64,000 nucleotides of DNA, taken from contig NC_052349.1 of assembly GCF_009727055.1 (NCBI RefSeq), forward strand, positions 90,594,013-90,658,012, given 5' to 3'. Position numbers and translations under genes: made by a program. The notes beneath the pieces were generated by a model that did not search any database, was not told the origin of the DNA, and was given only the letters and a program-made list of their open reading frames with translations. The stretch comes from Benincasa hispida. Its lineage: Eukaryota > Streptophyta > Magnoliopsida > Cucurbitales > Cucurbitaceae. Below are positions 56,446-64,000 of this stretch, in pieces. Position 1 is the first letter of the stretch. Each line of letters begins with the position of its first letter.

Positions 56446-59400
56446 CGCTATCTGAAGGAAAGGAAGGCTGCCAAGGCTAAGGCCAAGGCAAACAAAGGTA
56501 AATGTGATTTACTTGTGTTAGAAACTTGTTTAGTGAAGAATGATGATTTAGCTTGGACAATTGAATTAGGCACCACTAATCATGTGTGTTCTTCTTTTCA
56601 GGGGATTAGATCCTGGCGACAGCTGGAGGATGTGAGATGATGTTGCGAGTAGGCACCAAGCACATCGTCTCAGCTGTGACAGTGGGAGGCATCCAATTAA
56701 CTTTACAAAATATGTTTCTTATATTAAAAGATGTCTTTGTAGTTCCTGAACTAAAAAGGAACCTTATTTTTGTTAAGTGTCTGTTGCAATGCAAATACAC
56801 TCTTTCTTTTAATGTGAATAAAATGTTTATTCATAAGGATGGTGTTGAAATTTGTATAGATAAATTAGAAAATAACTTGTATGTGCTAAGACCGTTAGCC
56901 TTAAATTCCTTCCATAACATAGAGATATTTAAATTTGTCATAACTCAATTTAAATGTTAACGAGTTTCTCCAAAAGAAAATGCTCAACTTTGGCACCTTC
57001 GATTAGGGCACATCAATCTCAATAGGATTGAGAGATTGGTGAAAAATGGCCTTCTAACCGAGTAAGAAGAAAATTCTTTACCAGTGTGCGAATTTTGTCT
57101 TGAGGGTAAGATGACTAAAAGACATTTTACTGGAAAAGGTTATCGAGCCAAAGAGCCTCTAGAATTAGTACATTCTGACCTTTGCAGTCCTATAAATGTG
57201 CGAGATCGAGGAGGCTATGAGTACTTTATCAGTTTTACTGATGATTACTCTAAATATGGGTATGCTTATCTGATGCAACGAAAGTTTGAATCTTTTGAAA
57301 AGTTCAAAGTATTCAAGGCTGAAGTTGAGAATGCTTTGGATAGACGGATTAAAACACATCGATCAGATCGAGGTGGAGAGTTTTTGGATTCATAATTTCA
57401 GGACTATTTATTAGGACATGGAATTGTTTCCCAACTCTCAGCGTTGGGTACACCTCTGCAGAATGGTGTAGCGAAAAGGAGAAACAGAACCTTGTTAGAC
57501 ATGGTTCGTTCGATGATGAGTTACGCTTCCTTACCGGACTCGTTTTGGGGTTTCGCAGTGGAGACTACGGTATACATACTCAACTGTGTTCCTTTCGAGA
57601 GTGTTGCGAGAACACCTCTAGAGTTGTGAAAGGGGCGTAAAGCTAGTTTACGTCACTTCTGCATATAGGGTTGCCCAGTACATGTGCTTGAGGCAAATCC
57701 CAAGAAGTTGGAACCACGTCGAGGTTGTGCCTATTTGTAGGCTACCCAAAGGTACACGAGGGGGTTACTTTTATGATCCGTCTGAAAACAGGGTGTTTGT
57801 TTCTATGAATGCTACTTTCTTGGAGGAGGATCATATCAGGGAGCACAGTCCACGTAGTAAAGTCGTGTTACGTGAGCTTTCCAACGAAGCTACTGAAACT
57901 TCAACAAGAGTTGTTGAAAGACCTGCTTCATTAGCAAGAGTTGTTGATGATAGTTCATCTAGTAGGTCGGTTCCACCTCAAGAGTTGAGGGAACCTCGAC
58001 GCAGTAGAAGGATTACGAACCCGCCTGATCACTATCTAGGTTTCTCGAAAATCCTAGCTATAGTTGTAGATGGCGACGTTGAGGATCCGTTATCTTAACA
58101 AAAGGAAATGGAGGATGTTGACCAGGATGATTGGGTCAAAGCCATGAATCTCGACATGGAGTCGATGTACTTCAACTCAGTATGGGATCTTGTAGATCAG
58201 CCTGGTGGGGTAAGACTTATAGGTTGTAAATGGATCTACAAGTACAAACGAGGTGCTGATGGGAAGGTGCAAACCTTCAAAGCTCGACTTGTGGCAAAAG
58301 GTTATACCCAGGTAGAGGGAGTTGACTATGATGAGACTTTCTCACCTGTTGCCATGTTAAAGTCGCTTCGCATCCTCCTGTTCATTGCCGCTTATTATAA
58401 TTATAAGATCTGGAAAATGGACGTCAAGATGGCTTTTCTAAATGGCAATCTTGAGGAGACCATTTACATGGTGCAACCCGAAGGATTTATTGCCCAAGGT
58501 CAAGAGCAAAAAGTTTGCAAACTGAATCTGTCCATTTATGGACTAAAACAGGTGTCTCTATCTTGGAATATTTAATTTCATACTGCGATCAAATCATATG
58601 GCTTTGACCAAAACATTGATGAATCTTGTGTTTACAAGAAGATCACTAACAGTTCAGTTGTTTTCTTATTGTTGTATGTAGATGATATACTATTCATTGG
58701 GAATGACTCACTGGTAATGATGTAAGTCTACTGACTACAATTAAGAACTGGCTAGCGACCCAATTCCAAATGAAATATTTAGGAGAGGCTCAGTTTGTTT
58801 TGAAATCATAAGAACAAAGTGCTAGCGCTGTCTCAGGCATCATATATTGACAAGATCTTGCTTAATTACTCGATGCAGGACTCCAAAACGGATCTACTGC
58901 CATTCAGACATGGAGTCACTTTGTCTAAGGATATGTGTCCTAAGATGCCTCAAGAGGTTAAGAAGATGAGACGGGTCCCATATGCATCTGCCATTGGTAG
59001 TTTAATGTATGCAATGCTCTTCACTAGGCCAGACATCTACTATGTTGTGGGAATAGTCAGTAGGTATCAGTCTAGCCCAGGCCAGGGTCACTGGACCGCA
59101 GTTAAGAACATCCTCAAGTATCTTCGGAGAACGAGGAATTACATGCTCGTGTATGGGTCTAGGGATTTGATCCTTACTAGATACATAGATTTTGACTTTC
59201 AGACTACTAAGGACTCTCGGAAGTCCACTTCAAGGTTAGTTTTTACTTTTAACGAAAGAGCTGTACTGTGTTAGAGCATTAAGCAGGGGTGCATCGTCGA
59301 CTCCACGATGAAGGCTGAGTACGTAGCAGCTTATGAAGCTGCTAAGGAGGCCGTCTGGCTCAGAAAGTTCTTGACAGAGCTGGAAGTTATTCTAGATATG

Positions 59401-59659
59401 TTTAGGCCCATCACCCTCTATTGTAACAATAATGGTGTCGTGGTGAACTTCAAGGAGCCCATAAGTCACAGGCGCAGCAAACAACATAGAGCGAAAGTAT
59501 CATCTGATCCGCGAGATAGTGCATCGAGGAGGTATGATCATCACGAAGATCACCTCAGAGCATAATTTTGCTCACCTGTTTACGAAGGCTCTCAAAGCTA
59601 CAGTGTTTAAGTGTCACCTTCAGAGCATGGGTCTACAGGACCGCCCGCGGCTAGACTAA
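56446..59659 (+). pseudogene. Copia element 2 gag end and pol
   Basis: Order: gag tail RYLKERKAAKAKAKANKG; protease with IELGTTNHVCSS where DSGATNH is expected; integrase zinc finger LWHLRLGHINLNRIERLVKN..CEFCLEGKM (56990-57110); and core SDLCSP, FISFTDDYSKYGY, RSDRGGEF, NGVAKRRNRTLLDMVRSMMS (57460-57520). RT follows: GCKWIYKYKRGADGKVQTFK (58225), KMDVKMAFLNGNLEETIYM (58420), YGLKQ and LLYVDDILFIGND (58670-58706). RNase H has ASAIGSLMYAMLFTRPDIYY (58985), STMKAEYVAA (59305) and LYCNNNG (59418), ending ..LQSMGLQDRPRLD. Many stops (for example 56958, 57063, 57393, 57627, 58096, 58573). Confidence 0.9.
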
Positions 59660-59746
59660 GGCAAGTGGAAGATTTTATTGTATTGGATTTTTATGCCCTA
59701 TTTTATTGTTTTGTACTTGTTTTTGTACATTCCACTTCGCTTTAGG

Positions 59747-59759
59747 ACAAGTGGGAGAT
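59747..59759 (+). promoter_or_regulatory. Polypurine tract of copia element 2
   Basis: GACAAGTGGGAGAT lies immediately before the 3' LTR start TGTTGGGCTTGATGCCC, the usual plus-strand primer in plant copia elements. Confidence 0.8.
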
Positions 59760-61322
59760 TGTTGGGCTTGATGCCCTAAAGTCTTGTATCATGTAGTTTG
59801 TAAACAGTTTGTACGAACGCTTATGATGTATAATATATGATATTTACTTCACTTCTTGACTTTGCACATTTGGACGTTTTATTTGTTTCACCACAAACCA
59901 ATAAACTTAAAATCCCTGGTTGTCTTTATGTAACTTAAGCATGTATGTGATGACATACAAGTGGATCATGTTTTAAGTGATAACCAAAATGGTCTGTAGT
60001 ATATGGATATAAGAGGAAAACCTTATCCTGGTAACGCTACGGATGCGGCCCGCTTTGTGGAATAGTTACAAGTGTTGTGACTTGTCACAAATGGTCTGAT
60101 CCTAATCATTCGTGTAGAAGACATGCGAGCGGGGGCGTCCTATACAAAGAGTTTGTATAAAACCTGACTACGAAGTGTTAGCGTCTCGTCATATAACCCC
60201 GTTCATGACAGAGACTTTAGTGGAATGCCTAGTAGTTAACGGATGATGGATATCATGGCTAAAGAGTTTAGTCAGTTATTCACGTACCGTTAGAGATTCG
60301 AGTCATAGGTCCATAAGATCCCCTTGGTAGCTTAGATACAAGTTGAGAATCAATTTTTGAGTTAATTTGAAATGTTCAAATTGACAAGAGGGAGTTCGAT
60401 TATATATGATATAATTAAACTAGTTAATTATATATGATATAATTGATTTTATGTATGAGATACATTAATTTAGAGGAAATTGGATATAAATATGATTTAT
60501 ATCTAGTGGAGGAAAAATACTATGGTTAATATATGATATTAAACCATAAGTTATGAATATAATGTGATTATATTTATTATTTATTAGTTGGACAATTATG
60601 GGATAATTGGTCGGCGTCTCTTCTGTTTTCGTAACTGATGAGTAAGATGAAGAATCATTTTGAGACACTAAATAGCTCACGGTGTGTTGCAATTCTAGAA
60701 GGTCATCGTTTAGTAAATCAGAGCCTATATGATAGTGCTGTTTACTGAACGATCGTTTACACCCGCGCGTGCTACTTACTAAATGATCGCTTATCTTTTA
60801 CTAAATGATCGTTTAGCGCCCGAGCTTTACTAAACGATTGTATAGACGATCGGTTAGCTTTTCCTACAGGATCGTATACTTCACCTAAACGATCAAGCAT
60901 TTTGTCTATACGATAGACGAATCTTTCTTCCACTTGCTTGATCGTTGTATACGATCTACCTTCTCCCCTCTACCAAATTTGAACAGAGCCCACTCTTTGA
61001 ATTCTCACTCCGAGAATACTGAGGGTTCCAAGTGGTGGTGTCGTCTCTTTTCTTCATTTGTTCGTGTGGAGACTGTTCATGGTAGACGATTGGGTGTTGC
61101 TGAACGATAGCTTGCCATTCTAGCGAAAGCGAGATTTGCTGCAAAAAGATTCTTCAACTGATAAATTTACTTGTTCTTCTGTTTATTTATCTCTAAACAT
61201 GTCAGTAATTTAGTATTATGATGCATATCTGTATGTGTGAATGTAAATGTGATAAATCTGTCACAATGCTTTTGGAAAGATTCGCTTTCGCTCAGAGGTA
61301 CTCTTGTATAGGAGTTCCTTCA
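59760..61322 (+). repeat. 3' LTR of copia element 2
   Basis: Starts TGTTGGGCTTGATGCCC and ends AGTTCCTTCA, 1563 bp. It is collinear with the 5' LTR except for a deletion near 60215. Differences from the 5' LTR are mostly C/T and G/A, many in CpG (for example TCGTTTTGAG versus TCATTTTGAG). Confidence 0.9.
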
Positions 61323-61327
61323 AAATG

Positions 61328-61690
61328 GATCATTAAGAATTCTAATTTATTAATTTTGGCTTTAAATTAAGCATGCCCATAAATTAATAAGAGGGTTTCA
61401 TAACATACCTTTGAAGAAACACTTGAATCTCAATTCTAGCTGCAAATCTTCTCCAAATCAGCTTGTGAACCACCTCAAGGCCTTCCCTACTATCCTCTTG
61501 GTGTCTTAGATTGAGTTGCGGGACTCAAAATAAGCTTGGATTAAGGGAAAATAGAGAAGAGGTTACTGCATTACCATGGTTAAAGACCTTCTTCAACCTT
61601 AAGTTTTCCAGCAAAAAACTTTCAGTTGCATGCACAATTCTCACTTCAATCTTCTTTATTTATTTGGGAGTGCTACTTACTGTTAGGGTG
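61328..61690 (-). mobile_element. Right part of the reverse LTR split by element 2
   Basis: Read in reverse it matches 22140-22330 of the solo LTR (CAAGCTTATTTTGAGTCCC, GTATGTTATGAAACCCTC). It fades out near 61690. Confidence 0.7.
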
Positions 61691-62614
61691 AAACTCTAAA
61701 AGGACCATATGATGAGCTTTAGGGGCTCATCTCGATCTTCAGTTTCATCATGTTCATCGTTTTCGGAATTTAGTTGGGTTAGACCATTAGACAGTGGATG
61801 GGTCTCAATCTCATTACTGGCAGGACTAGTTTCCTGTGTGGTTGTGTTGTCGAGACTGATACAACTAGTTAGTCTCTATGTTCTATGTGTGTTTGTCGGA
61901 AAAAAAAAAGACTTATTAAAGATCATATTTAATAGTCAAATAAACATACTTCAACTGGCGTTAAAGCTTCACTATCAATTTTGATGTTAAAGCTTCACTA
62001 TCTACTTATTATAAGAATAAATAAGAAGTTCAGATTTATTAAACACAAATTTAATTGATAGATTTGTCAAAAAAAATATATTAATGACTTGGAGACTGAG
62101 CTTGTATCCATAAGCGTTTATTAGAAAATCACTTTGATGATTGAATTTTGGATTATATATACTTGTATTTAGGCTATATGGTTAACATGTTTACTTTTTT
62201 TATTTGTATCTCATACGCTCCTAAACTTTCTATTTTTAATCTATTTGTTCTTCAATCTATTCGAAATCTTTTAAAAGTCATGCATCTATGAAAATTGAAA
62301 GCTTAAAATTCCATTAGACATAAATTTAAGTGTCTTTCAAATTTTGATAAATTTAATTTAATAATTATGTCATATTAGTATTTCATTAAAAAAGCGAATG
62401 ATATAATAAAAATATACTCTAAAATTCAAATGATATATTTATGTCATCATGTTTAAATAAAAGTAACTAAAACCTATAATTTAACTTGATAATAATGATG
62501 CCTAACTCAACTGCTTAATAAATATACACTCGATCAAGAGGTCAAAGATTCAAAATTTTCACCCACGTGATATTGAATTCAAAAGAAAAAGAAAGAAATA
62601 AAGAAAAAAAAAGC
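61691..62614. other. Intergenic DNA, one SINE-like head
   Basis: A 91-codon open stretch (61709-61984) is Ser/Val-rich with no family I know. A decayed tRNA-like head lies near 62505-62585 (TGCCTAACTCAACTGC, AGGTCAAAGATTCAAA). The rest is AT-rich. Confidence 0.45.
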
Positions 62615-62795
62615 TAAATTACAAATTTGGTCCCTATGATTTGAAGAAAGTTAATTTTTAGTCCCTATGGTTTGACAAAACCTAAAAAATATCCCTATGA
62701 TTTGATAAAATCCTCATAAATAATCTTTAATGTGTGAACTATTTATGAAAGTTTTATAACTTTATTCAAATTATAGAGATCAAATTTGTAATTTA
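62615..62795. mobile_element. Small TIR MITE
   Basis: TAAATTACAAATTTGGTCC at the left is mirrored by the reverse of GATCAAATTTGTAATTTA at the right. The interior repeats GTCCCTATGATTTG three times. 181 bp, non-coding. Confidence 0.75.
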
Positions 62796-64000
62796 GTAAA
62801 AAAAAAAAAAAAAAACCTTAAATGATTATGATGAAGGGTAGTAGAATGGTGGGGGCAAATATAGATGAAGTTTGGTGAGAAAAGTAAAACAAAGGACAAA
62901 GAATTGTGGTCTTATGCTATTGAAATTGTACTATGGAGAGGGTGATGGGTCAACTTGTTTTGGTAAAATAATATGTAATTTTTTTAAAAGAGAAAAAAAG
63001 GCTAAAAAAGATTTGAGACTTTTTGGCCATTGAATCTTGGAAATTATGAGACTGTTGGGGAGTTTGGTGGATGATGCTTTTTATTAAATTCAATTTGGGA
63101 TTATGCAAGTGGAACAAATGTTGACAATTAATATCCATTTAAACTTCTATGGGAGTGTCTTTCTTATTATTATTCAATAGCTAGAGATGGAAATTTTTTA
63201 CCAGTTGATTAATGTCATAATTAATACTAATAATTGAAAATAAATAAAAAAAATCATATATTTTTAAGGACATTAGAAGAAATCGGGAATCAAATCTCCA
63301 ACTTTAAAGGAAATACATGTCTATTATAATTGGATAAGCTTACTTTAGTAAAAGAGAAAAAAGAACAATCAATTGAGCTAGACGCTTATCTTGATAAATC
63401 TGAGTTTAAAAAAACTAGACAACATTTTATATCAAAACAAAAACTTATAGAATCATTCACAACCAAGGTTTAAGATGTCAATATTGACGAAAATACCACA
63501 ATCTTAATTTTATAAAGTTGTTGATGAAAATGTTAATAAATGTCACGGATTTTTCTAAAAGCTAATAAAACAATAATTTTTTAAAAAAGCATATTTAGTT
63601 TTTTTTTCTTTTACAAGAAAAACATATTCAATTTAATCAATAAACATATTTAGCTAGAGAGGGTTTTCAAAACCTCAAAAAGGATGAAACTCATGCTTAT
63701 AGAAAGATGAATCATTGTGAGGAAAACCTAACCTGTAAACTGGAGATCCCAAGAAATAGGTTCAACGGATAATAACTGATCACAAGTGATATGAAGTTAA
63801 TCATGCTAAAAAGAACAAGTTTCCTTCCTATGACCTAGAGTCTGAGCATGATATCCTGAAGCGTAAGAAAGGTTGAACTTAGTTCCTAATGAGATTTATA
63901 CTTGATGTCAAGTGAGGTACCTAGCTACAGGAGTACTCTTGATAGACTCATCTAAGTGAATGTGGAAGTGGGGGTCGCTTCCTATGGAGTTCTTGGCAAA
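62796..64000. other. AT-rich intergenic DNA
   Basis: A tRNA-like SINE head in reverse near 63255-63350 (reversed GTAAGCTTATCCAATTATAA and GAGATTTGATTCCC). The last 300 bases are less AT-rich (AAGTGAGGTACCTAGCTAC) and may belong to another LTR element beyond the window. No gene seen. Confidence 0.4.

Larger units (their letters stand above)
48519..61322 (+). mobile_element. Complete (dead) Ty1/copia element 2
   Basis: 5' LTR 48519-50545, PBS at 50547, long leader, gag, protease, integrase, RT, RNase H, PPT and 3' LTR 59760-61322. AAATG flanks both sides exactly (48514-48518 and 61323-61327). Length 12.8 kb including a nested solo LTR of 3.0 kb. Internal order is copia-type. All genes are broken. 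It inserted into a reverse LTR that abuts copia element 1. Confidence 0.93.

Noticed and set aside
61709..61984. 91-codon Ser/Val-rich frame as a membrane protein
   Set aside because: No start context, no homologous family, adjacent to LTR debris, and no supporting splice or promoter signals.

Overview
The window is AT-rich plant nuclear DNA. Introns with GT..AG borders, dense LTR retrotransposons, hAT, CACTA and hairpin MITEs, and two dicot-type genes all point that way. The copia family and the hairpin MITEs resemble, from memory, Cucurbitaceae repeats, so a cucurbit is my best but unproven guess. I can support only two host genes in 64 kb. One is a four-exon organellar peptide deformylase of the PDF1A type (4796-9271, plus). 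The other is a 115-residue MAPK-substrate-like protein of the At1g80180/At1g15400 family (29140-29487, minus). In Arabidopsis the loci numbered At1g15390 (PDF1A) and At1g15400 are neighbours, so the pair looks like an old microsynteny block forced about 20 kb apart by repeats.

Layout. 1-1105: decayed LINE, antisense. 1125-4490: hairpin MITE, then two copies of a TIR transposon head to head, one carrying a GC-rich hAT MITE with an 8-bp target duplication. 4796-9271: PDF1A, whose 3.36-kb third intron holds an antisense Ty3/gypsy remnant and a tandem TRIM with ~75-bp LTRs. 9.7-17.8 kb: a tRNA-like hairpin, CACTA-like and LTR-like remnants, a second hAT MITE and AT-rich DNA. 17848-24062: CACTA (En/Spm) element with broken TNP2-type and Ptta-type transposase genes, AAA target duplication, and a solo LTR inside it. 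24-38 kb: AT-rich DNA with SINE-like heads, foldback repeats, the MAPK-substrate gene, a third TIR-transposon copy and a LINE scrap.

38.3-61.7 kb is a nest of Ty1/copia elements. It contains a copia integrase fragment, several ~1.8-2.0-kb LTRs, a truncated element (44.7-48.5 kb) and one complete but dead element (48519-61322, TSD AAATG). That element itself carries a nested solo LTR (TSD GTCCT) which contains a 592-base assembly gap and suspicious duplications. 61.7-64 kb is AT-rich with a small TIR MITE.

No retroelement reading frame is intact. Stops, frameshifts and G-to-A/C-to-T changes, many at CpG, dominate. Insertion order can be read from target-site duplications: truncated copia 1, then a minus-strand LTR, then full copia 2, then a solo LTR. 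I see no CRISPR array, rRNA or functional tRNA gene. Boundaries described as approximate were set by eye.
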